A DNA stretch of 55,095 nt. Source: Gammaproteobacteria bacterium (lineage in GTDB: Bacteria; Pseudomonadota; Gammaproteobacteria; Pseudomonadales; Porticoccaceae). A program made the translations under genes and the position numbers. The notes under the pieces are model-generated. The model ran no database searches. It worked only from the letters and a program-made list of their open reading frames with translations, and was not told the DNA's origin. The stretch covers positions 96,102 to 151,196 of the forward strand of contig JACPPB010000005.1 in assembly GCA_016191205.1 (NCBI GenBank), read 5' to 3'. Positions 17,405 to 25,812 of the stretch are shown here, piece after piece; within the stretch, counting starts at the first letter, position 1; every line of letters begins with the position of its first letter.

Positions 17405-18844
17405 TCAGTCGAAATCGTACGCACAGGGCGTCGCGGGCACTACGGGTGCGCCGTTGTTCAACGCATCCAGGTGATTTTTCAATGTCTCCTGGTAGGCGCG
17501 CTGGGGACTGCCCGCCGTGGTGAGGTTATAGGTGCCCAGCGAAGTATTGGCTGCCGCCATCAACGCGCTGATGGTGCCGCCATAGGGTATGTAGTAGGCG
17601 CTGCCATCCACGAAGCCGGCTTCGACATTGAGCACCATCGCCGCCAGTTGCGCCGAAAGCATATAGGCCATATTGGTGGCGGTCGCGTTCAATATCCAGG
17701 TACGGAAGGCGGTGTAGGTGGACGGATCAAAGTCGCCTCCCGCGGCGTTACGCAGGTTGTAGGCGGTGAGCAAGAGCAACTCAGGGTCTACACCGCCACC
17801 GTCGTTCATCCGGTTGAAGCCGTTCTTGTTGCTCCAGAATCCCAGCGTCTTGCCGCCGCTGGGCACCATGCAGTAATTGCCGAAGCTGACCGTCGTAGTT
17901 CCCCCTGCCACAATCTCGACCGCCGCCGGGTTCACCACAGCGAGAGATGCATCCACCGGCGCGGACTGGAACCAGGTGCCCAGGATCGACGTTCCCTCCA
18001 GCACCCCGTAACTGCCCACCGTGAGGCCGAGCCACTGCGCAAGCCCGCTGCTATCAGTCCATTTAGTGTCACCCGAAGGTGGGGGGAACACCGTCATCGG
18101 CCAGCCTTGCAACGGCGGCTCACCCGAATTCCAGACCCCGTTGGCATTGGCGTCGTAGAATTTGTAGACATCCAGGTTGCCGATCTCCGGAATCGGCGGA
18201 CAGGTGTTCGTTTCTTCGCAGGGCGGCGGTGGCGGCGGACCCTCTCTCTCTGCCACCCGGAAATTGTCGGTTTTGATATGACCGGGCACGAACCCGTCAA
18301 GACTGGCGGAATCGCCAGGCAACAAACAGTCTGCACTGGTGCAAAACGCTGCGAAGTCACTGACCCGGGTGACCCACACCTTGTAGACGCCACCACTGTT
18401 GGGAGTGTCGGCGTAAGGTATGAGTTGAATGGCAATGCCTCCACAGGGCCCCGTGTTGTCCTCCGATAAATGTGTGCCGAGGTTAGTGGTAATCACGCCA
18501 CCTGATACTTGAAACTTGCGCGCAGCAATCGCGTCGGTGGAAAGCAGGGTTGCGCCATCCGGGCTGGTAACCTGAAAGTAGTAATCGCCCGGCGGCAGGG
18601 CACCCGAATTGCACTGCTCATTGTTCGGACCGCCGTTCAGGTAGACCTCCGCTTTAAAGTCGTAGTTATTGCCATTGACGGTCTCGCCGCCGGCCAGGCT
18701 GGTGTAGATGGCACCAGTGATGGCGTCAGCCGCGACCGGCCCGGCGGCCAGCAGACCCGCGCAGGCGAGGCCCGCGATCAGTTTGCGGAGCAGGGAGCGC
18801 GACCAGCCGCCGCGTTCGCCCCGGGTTTGTTGTGAAGTTTCCAT
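17405..18844 (-). CDS. Secreted SdrD-B-like domain protein with a GKTxGFWSNKNG C-terminal domain
   Basis: A 479-residue exported protein of unknown function. The signal peptide covers about residues 1-40 (Arg/Lys region, then LIAGLACAGLLAAGPVAA). A beta-rich segment (41-200) and a Pro-rich linker (203-208) follow. An SdrD-B-type Ig-like domain at about 223-325 has the DANANGVWNSGEPPLQG calcium-loop pattern. The C-terminal domain (about 330-470) opens with GKTLGFWSNKNG, a motif found after adhesin-like repeats in several secreted proteins. No sorting signal is visible. The ATG at 18844 has GGGAG about 10 nt upstream; the frame is open 34 codons further, but there it runs through the conserved leader. 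It may act in matrix or attachment together with the subtilase, which has a homologous leader. Confidence 0.85.
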   Translation of the reverse strand: METSQQTRGERGGWSRSLLRKLIAGLACAGLLAAGPVAADAITGAIYTSLAGGETVNGNNYDFKAEVYLNGGPNNEQCNSGALPPGDYYFQVTSPDGATLLSTDAIAARKFQVSGGVITTNLGTHLSEDNTGPCGGIAIQLIPYADTPNSGGVYKVWVTRVSDFAAFCTSADCLLPGDSASLDGFVPGHIKTDNFRVAEREGPPPPPPCEETNTCPPIPEIGNLDVYKFYDANANGVWNSGEPPLQGWPMTVFPPPSGDTKWTDSSGLAQWLGLTVGSYGVLEGTSILGTWFQSAPVDASLAVVNPAAVEIVAGGTTTVSFGNYCMVPSGGKTLGFWSNKNGFNRMNDGGGVDPELLLLTAYNLRNAAGGDFDPSTYTAFRTWILNATATNMAYMLSAQLAAMVLNVEAGFVDGSAYYIPYGGTISALMAAANTSLGTYNLTTAGSPQRAYQETLKNHLDALNNGAPVVPATPCAYDFD

Positions 18845-19103
18845 GTTGCGTACTCCCGTTGTAGTCGTTGTGCCTGCGGCGGAAGCCCGCGCGACGGGCA
18901 GTTTCCTGGAAGCCGGCGGCTGCCGGACCCGACCAACGGGAAACACAGGGACGGCGAAGGCGCCGCGCGCGCTTCGGTCGAAGCCAAATAGCGTGCAGCG
19001 TGATCGGAAAACAGCGGGGGTTGAAACGGCGGAGAAACGAATGGTTGCGCGTTGCCACCGGCCGAATCACACCCCGACTGTCGATCCGTCGACAACCCGT
19101 CGG
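18845..19103 (-). promoter_or_regulatory. Conserved 5' leader of the SdrD-B-like gene, downstream of the aptamer-like element
   Basis: It is collinear with 15733-15993. It contains the hairpin at 19074-19103 (arms TGTCGA/TCGACA with an outer CCGAC/GTCGG), the CCGCCGTTTCAACCCC block, CCCTGTGTTTCCCGT (near 18949) and the hairpin CCGGC-AGCC-GCCGG. The AGCT loop of copy 1 changes to AGCC while the stem is kept. No U-tract follows the hairpins, so control by translation or Rho is likelier than intrinsic termination. Confidence 0.6.
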
Positions 19104-19106
19104 TGC

Positions 19107-19203
19107 TTTTCGGCAGCCTGGCTGTTCTGGCTTTGTTGTGGCGCTACCAGAATCCGTGGCGTTGCGCGGTCCGGAAATTCGTTTCGCGGACCTTGCCCTT
19201 TCG
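19107..19203 (-). promoter_or_regulatory. Candidate GEMM/cyclic-di-GMP-I-like riboswitch, copy 2 (SdrD-B-like leader)
   Basis: Minus-strand order: AAAGGGCAA, helix GGTCCG/CGGACC (arms 19187-19192 and 19168-19173, 13-nt loop), GCGCAACGCCACGG, helix TTCTGG/CCAGAA (arms 19147-19152 and 19125-19130), then AACAGCCAGGCTGCCGA. GGCA at the 5' side can pair with TGCC at the 3' side, as in the closing P1 of GEMM RNAs. Compared with copy 1, the second helix changes from TTCCGG/CTGGAA to TTCTGG/CCAGAA with pairing kept, which supports a structured RNA. A GNRA loop is absent. Class membership is inferred by eye. Confidence 0.55.
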
Positions 19204-19659
19204 AAGCGAATACAGGTTGCACCCGCTTGACGGCCGAAGTCAAACTGTCACGGCAGCGCCTACTGGCGTCGCGAAAAGCTCACAGTCAACCTTATCCAAT
19301 CGATATAACGTCATGAAGTCCATAATTTTTCAAAATTTGTCCGCCGCTGGCAGCCTGTGTCAAAACCGCCGAATTTAGGCATCATGACGGCGGCATTACC
19401 GACCAACGGTCGATTTTCCAACCTTAACGGCTAGCCCCACCCGCGCGTGCTCCCCGCATCCCGCTGAATCCGGGCGCTGCCGCCGGAAAACCGGCGCTGA
19501 CCGACTCCCGAGATCAACACCGAGTTCATTTCGCCCGACCGCTTTCCGTCCGGTTTGCCCGCTCACCCATAGCGGCTATGATCGACAGCCCATTTACCTA
19601 TCCCGCAATCATCGATCCACGTTGCGGTATTCGAACCCCTTTATTCACGGAGCAACAAC
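19204..19659. other. Divergent promoter region between the SdrD-B-like gene and the monooxygenase gene
   Basis: No gene is seen. The AT-richer part at 19290-19380 and the phased repeat at 19384-19430 probably belong to the minus-strand leader transcript. The 200 bp before 19660 should hold the monooxygenase promoter; I see a ribosome site (GGAG 7 bp before the ATG) but no convincing -10/-35 pair. Confidence 0.4.
19384..19430 (-). promoter_or_regulatory. Phased CCGT(T) repeats, copy 2 (putative activator site)
   Basis: Plus-strand ACGG ends fall at 19390, 19409 and 19430, the same 19- and 21-bp spacing as at 16312-16358. The block ATGACGGCnnnnTTACCGACCAACGG is nearly identical in both copies. 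It lies about 180 bp upstream of the aptamer-like element here and about 190 bp in copy 1. Confidence 0.5.
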
Positions 19660-21471
19660 ATGGCCAACAACATGAGCAGCAACACCGCGGAAGACATTGT
19701 CCTGCATGGCGCGATCCGCCTGGATTCACCCCAGTTCGGGGTGATGGACCCACTGTCGGAGGAGACCCACCCGCAGGCGTATTACGACGCCATCAAGCAG
19801 CGCTTCGCCGCGGAGCGGGATCTGCGCATCAACTATCGGCCCGAGGGCAGCAAGCAGTACGACACCGAGTTGCAGGGTGAACTGGCGAAATACGACCAGG
19901 ACCCTTACGCGGGTCCGGTCAAGCCCCGCGCGCCGCTGACCGATAGCGTGGAATGCCTGTTCATCGGCGGCGGTTTTTCCGCGCTGCTGACCTCGGCGCG
20001 GCTGCGCGAAATCGGCGTGGACAGTATCCGCATCGTGGAGCGCGGCGCCGACGTCGGCGGTACCTGGTACTGGAACCGCTATCCAGGCATCGCCTGCGAT
20101 GTGCCCTCCTACGATTACCTGCCGCTGCTGGATGAAATGAACTATGTCCCGAAGCACCGCTATGCGCGGGGCGACGAGATTTTTCAACACTGCCGCGCGA
20201 TTGCGAAGAAGTACGCGCTCTATGATCTGGCGGTGTTTCAGACCACGGTGATCGAGACGCGCTGGGACAAGGCCGAGCGGCTGTGGCATATCAAAACCGA
20301 TCGCGGCGACCGCATGAAGGCGCGCTTCGTGATCTGCGCCAACGGCATTCTGTCCAAGCCCAAGCTGACCAAAATCAAGGGCATGGAAACCTTCAAGGGT
20401 CATTCGTTTCACACTTCGCGCTGGGATTACGCCTATACCGGCGATGATTTGTCCAAACTGAAGGACAAGCGGGTCGGCATCATCGGCACCGGCGCGACCG
20501 CGGTGCAGGCGGTGCCGGGTCTGGGCGCCAACGCGAAGGCGTTGTATGTGTTCCAGCGCACGCCCTCGTCCATCGACATTCGCGACGACTGGGAAACCGA
20601 TCCCGAGTGGGCGAAAAAACTGCCCGCGGGCTGGCAGATGCAGCGCCGCGACCTGATGCTGCAGCCCAAGCCCCTGAGCCCCGAGGCGCAGGCCAAAATC
20701 GCCGCGATGCCGCGCGAGGAAAAACTGCGGCGCCAGGAGAACGCCAACATCGATTCCATGATGCGCATTCATCATCGCATCGAACAAATCGTCAAGGACA
20801 AGGCCACCGCCGAATCGCTGAAGCCCTGGTACATGATGATGTGCAAGCGGCCCTGCTTTCACGAGGACTATCTGCCCACTTTCAACCGGCCCAATGTGCA
20901 TCTGGTCGATACCCACGGCAAGGGCGTCACCGAAATCAACGCACAAGGGCCGGTGGTCGACGGCGTACAGTACGAACTGGATCTGCTGATTTACGCCACC
21001 GGTTTCGAGATCCAGAAAACCGGCATCTACAACCGGATCATTGGCGAGAACGGCGTCGAGCTGAACGACAAATACAAGGACGGCATTCGCACGCTGCTGG
21101 GGATTCACTCCAGAGGTTATCCCAACCTGTTCATCATGAATGGCTATCAGGCGTCGTTCCAGTTCAACCTCACCGACATGATGCAGAGCCAGGGCGGTCA
21201 CATCGCCGCCTGTATCGACTACGCGCGCAAGCACGGCTACCAGGCGCTGGACGTGACGGAAGAGTCCGAAGAATTCTGGGTACAGGAAGTCATCAAGTAC
21301 CGCGGCAAGACCGACCGCAACAAGCAGTGCACTCCGGGCTATTACAACTTCGAAGGCGAGGACAACCGGCGCCAGGACGGCACCTACAACGGCGGCTTCG
21401 TGAATTACATGGCGCACCTCGCCGAGGTCGAGCGGGACATGGAAAAACATTTCTCCTTTTCCGGAAAGTAG
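19660..21471 (+). CDS. Flavin-containing (Baeyer-Villiger type) monooxygenase
   Basis: A 603-residue NAD(P)H- and FAD-dependent monooxygenase. The FAD Rossmann motif is at residues 103-108 (GGGFSA), GTWYWNRYPG starts at 134, the Baeyer-Villiger fingerprint FxGxxxHTxRWD at 245-256 (FKGHSFHTSRWD), and the NADPH Rossmann motif GTGATA at 276-281. It should insert oxygen next to a ketone carbonyl, giving an ester or lactone. About 95 extra N-terminal residues precede the FAD domain, as in the larger cyclododecanone- and steroid-type enzymes. It heads a plus-strand cluster with a CoA-transferase and an esterase-type hydrolase. The ATG has GGAG 7 bp upstream. The true substrate is unknown. Confidence 0.9.
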   Translation: MANNMSSNTAEDIVLHGAIRLDSPQFGVMDPLSEETHPQAYYDAIKQRFAAERDLRINYRPEGSKQYDTELQGELAKYDQDPYAGPVKPRAPLTDSVECLFIGGGFSALLTSARLREIGVDSIRIVERGADVGGTWYWNRYPGIACDVPSYDYLPLLDEMNYVPKHRYARGDEIFQHCRAIAKKYALYDLAVFQTTVIETRWDKAERLWHIKTDRGDRMKARFVICANGILSKPKLTKIKGMETFKGHSFHTSRWDYAYTGDDLSKLKDKRVGIIGTGATAVQAVPGLGANAKALYVFQRTPSSIDIRDDWETDPEWAKKLPAGWQMQRRDLMLQPKPLSPEAQAKIAAMPREEKLRRQENANIDSMMRIHHRIEQIVKDKATAESLKPWYMMMCKRPCFHEDYLPTFNRPNVHLVDTHGKGVTEINAQGPVVDGVQYELDLLIYATGFEIQKTGIYNRIIGENGVELNDKYKDGIRTLLGIHSRGYPNLFIMNGYQASFQFNLTDMMQSQGGHIAACIDYARKHGYQALDVTEESEEFWVQEVIKYRGKTDRNKQCTPGYYNFEGEDNRRQDGTYNGGFVNYMAHLAEVERDMEKHFSFSGK

Positions 21472-21589
21472 CGTTGATAATCGGTAGCGATGGCCCGGGA
21501 AAATCGAACCAAAAGATGGACCGGGCCCTCCTTCAAAATAAAAACTGTCTATAAAAGGGCGAAAAGCCTTTTTCAATCAGGAGCTCACC

Positions 21590-22798
21590 ATGACTCAGCG
21601 AATGCTGGAAGGCTTCAAAGTCGTCGACTTTACCCATGTCATCGCCGGCCCGCACTGCACCAAGCTGCTGGCCGAGCACGGCGCCGAGGTGATCAAGATC
21701 GAGCCGCTCGGCGGCGAGCTGGCGCGCATGCTGCCGATGCACCGCGAAGGCCGCAGCGCCTATTTCATCCAGCACAATGTCGGCAAGAAGCCCATGGCCA
21801 TGGATCTCGCCACCCCGGAGGCCCAGGCCATCTGCCGGGAACTGATCAAACAGGCCGATGTGGTGGTCGAAAACTTCTCGCCCGGCGTCATGAAGCAACA
21901 TGGGCTGGATTGGGAAAGTCTGCGCAAGATCAATCCCGATCTGGTGATGTGCTCGATTTCCTGTTTCGGCCAGACCGGGCCGCTGTCCAAACTGCCCGGC
22001 TACGACTGGATCGCCCAGTCCTACTCCGGGATCATCGATCTGCTCGGCGAACCCGGACGCACGCCGATCTTCGGCGATTTCGCTTTCGGCGATGTCTCCA
22101 CCGGCGCCCATGCCTACGGCGCCATCGTCACGGCGCTGCTGCACCGGCTGCGCGGCGGCAAGGGCCAGCACATCGATATCGCGCTGACGGAAGTGCTGTT
22201 CAGCTATCACGAGCTCGCCGTGCAGATGTACGACACCACCGGCGGCCAGTGGGTCGCCCAGCGCTCCGGCGCGCGCCACGGCATGCTCGCCCCGGTCGGC
22301 ATCTACCCGTGCAAGGGTCGCTACATTTTTTTGCTGGGCGTCAATCATCAATGGCGCGGCCTCGCGACCGCGATGGGGCGCGAGGACATGCTCAACGATC
22401 CGCGCTTCAGCGATCTGAAAACCATGGGCCAGTACAAGGACGAACTCGACGCCGCCATCGAAGCCTGGCTGGATACGCTGCCGAGCGTCGACGAAGCCGT
22501 GGCCTTGCTGCAGAAACACCGGGTGCCCTGCGCACCGATTCTCAGCATTCCGGAAGTGATCGCACTGCCGCACAGCAAGGAACGCGGCCTGATGCGGACC
22601 ATTCCCGATGCGATCTTCGGCGACATTCATGTGCCCCGCACGCCGCTGCGGTTTTCCGAATTCCCCGATACTCCGGATCTCCGCGCCGGTACGCTGGGAC
22701 AGTACAACCACGAGATCCTGCGCGAACGGCTGGGCTACAGCGAGGCGCAAATCGCCGATCTGGAAGCCCGCAATGTCATCGCGTCGAAGAACATCTGA
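21590..22798 (+). CDS. CaiB/BaiF family CoA-transferase
   Basis: A 402-residue family III CoA-transferase that moves CoA between carboxylic acids. The N-terminal Rossmann half has the typical GxxVxDFTHVIAGPxxT, the ADVVVENFSPGVM block, and the catalytic Asp168 in FGDVSTGAHA, equivalent to Asp169 of formyl-CoA transferase. The ATG follows a CAGGAG ribosome site (21577-21582). It is the second gene of the catabolic cluster, 118 bp after the monooxygenase, and may activate the acid released by the downstream esterase. The exact donor and acceptor cannot be read from sequence. Confidence 0.92.
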   Translation: MTQRMLEGFKVVDFTHVIAGPHCTKLLAEHGAEVIKIEPLGGELARMLPMHREGRSAYFIQHNVGKKPMAMDLATPEAQAICRELIKQADVVVENFSPGVMKQHGLDWESLRKINPDLVMCSISCFGQTGPLSKLPGYDWIAQSYSGIIDLLGEPGRTPIFGDFAFGDVSTGAHAYGAIVTALLHRLRGGKGQHIDIALTEVLFSYHELAVQMYDTTGGQWVAQRSGARHGMLAPVGIYPCKGRYIFLLGVNHQWRGLATAMGREDMLNDPRFSDLKTMGQYKDELDAAIEAWLDTLPSVDEAVALLQKHRVPCAPILSIPEVIALPHSKERGLMRTIPDAIFGDIHVPRTPLRFSEFPDTPDLRAGTLGQYNHEILRERLGYSEAQIADLEARNVIASKNI

Positions 22799-22827
22799 CC
22801 GGAACTTCGACACCAGGGAGACTACAC

Positions 22828-24000
22828 ATGAGCAGCGAGATCGAAATCCAGGGGACCTGTGCGCCCGAGTTTGCCAAGGTGCGCGATGCCTTTGCCGCCA
22901 ACTTTGCGGACGGCAAAGAAGTCGGCGCTTCGTTTGCGCTGGCTATCGAAGGCGAAATCGTGGTCGATCTGTGGGGCGGCTGCGCCGACGCGGCGCGCAC
23001 CCGGCCCTGGCAGTCCGATACGCTTATCAATACTTATTCGACCACCAAGGGCATGGCCGCCACCGTGGTCGGTGTGCTGGCGGACGCAGGTCTGATCGAC
23101 TACGCCGCCCCGGTTGCCGACTACTGGCCCGAGTTCGCCGCGGCGGGCAAGCAGGATGTCACGGTCGCCCAACTGCTGTCGCACCAGGCGGGTATCTGCG
23201 GTCCGCGCGAGCGGGTGGAAATGGCCGACCTCTACGATTGGGACAAACTCTGCGCGGTGCTGGCAGCGCAGTGGCCGTTCTTCGAACCCGGCACCGCCAA
23301 CGGTTACCATGCCGTGGTGTTCGGCCATATCGCCGGCGAAGTCGCGCGCCGCGTCACCGGCCGCAAAAAAAGTCTGGGCCAGTTGTTTGCCGAAAAAGTC
23401 GCGCGGCCCATCGGCGCCGACACCGACTACTACATCGGCTTGCCCGCCAGCGAGGATCATCGCGTGGCCGACATGCTGCCGGTGATCGGCTCCGAACAAC
23501 TGGGCACGGGTCTCGGCGGCAAGAAGCGCATGAGCGACGCCCTCTACTGCGCGATGGCGCATCCGCCGCTGACCGCGCACATCGCCAATGACCGCGCGTG
23601 GCGCGCGGCGGAAGTGCCCGGCGCCAATGGCCAGGGCAACGGCCGCGGCATCGCCAAGGTCTATGGCGCGCTGGCCAACGGCGGCGCACTGAACGGCAGG
23701 CGCATCATCAGCGCCAAAGGCATCACCGAAATGACGCGGGAAGAATGTTTCCGCAAGGACGAAGTCATCGGCGTGCGCATGCGCTGGAGCCGTGGCTTCA
23801 TTCTGAACAAGGCCGAACTCTACGGCCCCAATCCCGATGCCTTTGGTCACAGCGGCTGGGGTGGGTCCTTCGGCTTCGCCGACACCCGAGCGCGCCTCGG
23901 CATGGGCTATGCCATGAATCAGATGGATACCAATATCTTCGGCGATCCGCGTGGCGTCCGCCTGATCGAGGCCACTTACAGCTGCCTGCCGAGCAGCTAG
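22828..24000 (+). CDS. Serine hydrolase of the beta-lactamase/family VIII esterase superfamily
   Basis: A 390-residue protein with the class C/EstB-type catalytic set: Ser71 and Lys74 in STTK and Tyr160 in GYHAVV, plus HSGWGGSFGF near the C-terminus in place of the KTG box. It lacks a signal peptide, so it is probably a cytoplasmic carboxylesterase rather than a beta-lactamase. The start at 22828 is chosen because of CAGGGAG 8-14 bp upstream; the reading frame is open through the preceding gene but that part is antisense-like shadow. It follows the CoA-transferase by 29 bp, so they are probably cotranscribed. Confidence 0.9.
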   Translation: MSSEIEIQGTCAPEFAKVRDAFAANFADGKEVGASFALAIEGEIVVDLWGGCADAARTRPWQSDTLINTYSTTKGMAATVVGVLADAGLIDYAAPVADYWPEFAAAGKQDVTVAQLLSHQAGICGPRERVEMADLYDWDKLCAVLAAQWPFFEPGTANGYHAVVFGHIAGEVARRVTGRKKSLGQLFAEKVARPIGADTDYYIGLPASEDHRVADMLPVIGSEQLGTGLGGKKRMSDALYCAMAHPPLTAHIANDRAWRAAEVPGANGQGNGRGIAKVYGALANGGALNGRRIISAKGITEMTREECFRKDEVIGVRMRWSRGFILNKAELYGPNPDAFGHSGWGGSFGFADTRARLGMGYAMNQMDTNIFGDPRGVRLIEATYSCLPSS

Positions 24001-24037
24001 AAAATGGCTCGGTAATACCAGATCACAGGAGAAGACC

Positions 24038-25015
24038 ATGAAAAAAATAAAATTTGGCTTGTTTCTTCCCACCGGAAATTTTGCCGACGCCAAAGCCGCC
24101 GCCCTGCAGGCCGAGCGCGACGGTTTTTATTCCGTCTCCACCAACGACCATTTTTTCTCGCCGCTGGGCAGGCACGACACCCCGCAACTGGAATGCTTCA
24201 CCAGCCTCACCGCCATCGCGGCCCTGACCAGCACCATTCGACTGGCGCCCTCGGTGGTAGCGGCATCGTTTCGCAGTCCGGCGTTGCTGGCCAAGATCAG
24301 CTCCACCCTGGATCAGATCAGCAACGGGCGTTTCATCCTCGGTCTGGGTGCTGGCTGGTTCGATACGGAATATCGCGCGCACGGCTACCCTTTCCCATCG
24401 ACAGCCGAGCGGCTCGCCCAGCTCGAAGAAACCGTGCGGATCCTGAAAGCCATGTGGTGCGATGCTGAACCCACCTTTACCGGCAAGTACTTTTCGATCG
24501 ACAAGGCCTACAACAATCCGCGCCCGATACAGAAGCCGCATCCGCCCTTGATGCTCGGCGGCTCCGGCACCGGCTTGTTGAAAATTGCCGCGGCCCACGC
24601 CGACATCCTCAACATGATTCCGCCGACTTCCAACGGCAAGGATTTCGTCAACGATCCCGCCGCCACGGTCAAGTACGACATGGGCGTACTCAAACGCAAA
24701 ATCGCCGAGCTGCACCGGTACGCCGAAGCCGCCGGGCGCGACCCCGGGGACATCGAACTCAGTGGTTTCGCGCTGGTCGGTTTGGCGCGCGATGCGGCGG
24801 ACAAGGCCCTGCGCAGCATCGCCACTCAGCTCGGCTTTCCCGACTACGCAACGGCGCAGCGTTCGCCGGTGGCGCTGCTCGGCACCCCCGACGAAGTGGT
24901 GAACGAGCTGCGCACGCGCATCGAGCAAACCGGCATGACCTACCACATCCTGCTGCCCATGTCGGCGGAGTCGCATGCCCTCTTCGTCAACGAAGTCATG
25001 CCATCATTCGCGTGA
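24038..25015 (+). CDS. LLM class flavin-dependent oxidoreductase
   Basis: A 325-residue luciferase-like monooxygenase fold protein (TIM barrel). Family features are KFGLFLPTGNF at the N-terminus, TSTIRLAPSV in the middle strand, the RFILGLGAGWF signature and PPLMLGGSGTG. Homologues use FMN or F420 for oxidation of diverse small molecules; the cofactor is not decided by the sequence I can read. It lies 37 bp after the esterase with AGGAG 7 bp before the ATG, within the same likely operon. Confidence 0.9.
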   Translation: MKKIKFGLFLPTGNFADAKAAALQAERDGFYSVSTNDHFFSPLGRHDTPQLECFTSLTAIAALTSTIRLAPSVVAASFRSPALLAKISSTLDQISNGRFILGLGAGWFDTEYRAHGYPFPSTAERLAQLEETVRILKAMWCDAEPTFTGKYFSIDKAYNNPRPIQKPHPPLMLGGSGTGLLKIAAAHADILNMIPPTSNGKDFVNDPAATVKYDMGVLKRKIAELHRYAEAAGRDPGDIELSGFALVGLARDAADKALRSIATQLGFPDYATAQRSPVALLGTPDEVVNELRTRIEQTGMTYHILLPMSAESHALFVNEVMPSFA

Positions 25016-25060
25016 TGCCCGGCGGCGCCGCGCACATCTACAACGAAACGGAGGCTGGCG

Positions 25061-25726
25061 ATGGAACTTGACGAAGTGATGCGCACCACCTTCGCGGCAC
25101 GGGAATACACCGGCGAGCCGCTGCCCGACGCGGTGCTCTACCGCATTCTCGACGCTGCCCGCTTCGCACCCAGCGGCGGCAACCGCCAGGGCAACCGCGT
25201 CATCATCGTCAAAAGTCAGGCAACCCGCGCGGCGCTGGCCAGGCTTGCCGAGCCCGCCGCCAGGCGGTATCTGGCGCAAATCAAGGCGGGTGAAAACCCC
25301 TGGAATACCCTGGTTCCCAGCAAGGTCAGCGCGCACCAGATCGCCGCGACACCCGTGCCGGCCATGCTGGTGGAACCCTACCTGAAGTCGGCCGTGGTCC
25401 TGGTGTTTGTGGTGGATCTCCACGCCATCGCCGCGCTGGACCAGCATCTGGATCGCATCGGCATCATCAGCGGCGCGTCGGTGTATCCCCTGGTCTGGAA
25501 CGTCCTGCTCGGCGCCCGCAACGCCGGTTTCGGCGGCACCATCACCACACTGCCCGCGGCGCAGGAGCCGGAAGTTCAGAAACTGCTGAACATTCCCGAA
25601 CATTACGCGGTGTGCGCGGTGGTGCCCATCGGCAAACCGGCGCGGCAATTGACCCGCCTGAAACGTCGCGCGGTGGAGGACTTTGCCACCCTGGAATCTT
25701 TCGACGGCAAGGCGTTTTCCGGATAG
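25061..25726 (+). CDS. Nitroreductase family protein
   Basis: A 221-residue FMN-dependent reductase. The N-terminal block TTFAAREYTGEPLPDAVLYRILDAARFAPSGGNRQ is characteristic of the family (FMN phosphate and ring contacts), and the segment GASVYPLVWNVLLGARNAGFGGT is the second half of the FMN site. It may act as an ene- or nitro-reductase in the catabolic cluster. It is 45 bp downstream of the LLM gene. Confidence 0.88.
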   Translation: MELDEVMRTTFAAREYTGEPLPDAVLYRILDAARFAPSGGNRQGNRVIIVKSQATRAALARLAEPAARRYLAQIKAGENPWNTLVPSKVSAHQIAATPVPAMLVEPYLKSAVVLVFVVDLHAIAALDQHLDRIGIISGASVYPLVWNVLLGARNAGFGGTITTLPAAQEPEVQKLLNIPEHYAVCAVVPIGKPARQLTRLKRRAVEDFATLESFDGKAFSG

Positions 25727-25812
25727 ACACCGGGTGGCGGTGGTTCAGCCACTTCCCACGCGCTAACATGGGTCGCAGCGAACGATAACTATAATCAAAC
25801 GAGGATGTCGCC

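Noticed and set aside
12643..18844. PEP-CTERM, LPXTG or type IX sorting signals on the two secreted proteins
   Set aside because: The C-termini end without the required motif, hydrophobic helix or basic tail, so ordinary Sec export without anchoring is assumed.
21492..21527. GGCCCGG/CCGGGCC inverted repeat after the monooxygenase gene as a terminator
   Set aside because: The loop is 22 nt and there is no T-run; the next gene continues in the same orientation, so it is not called.
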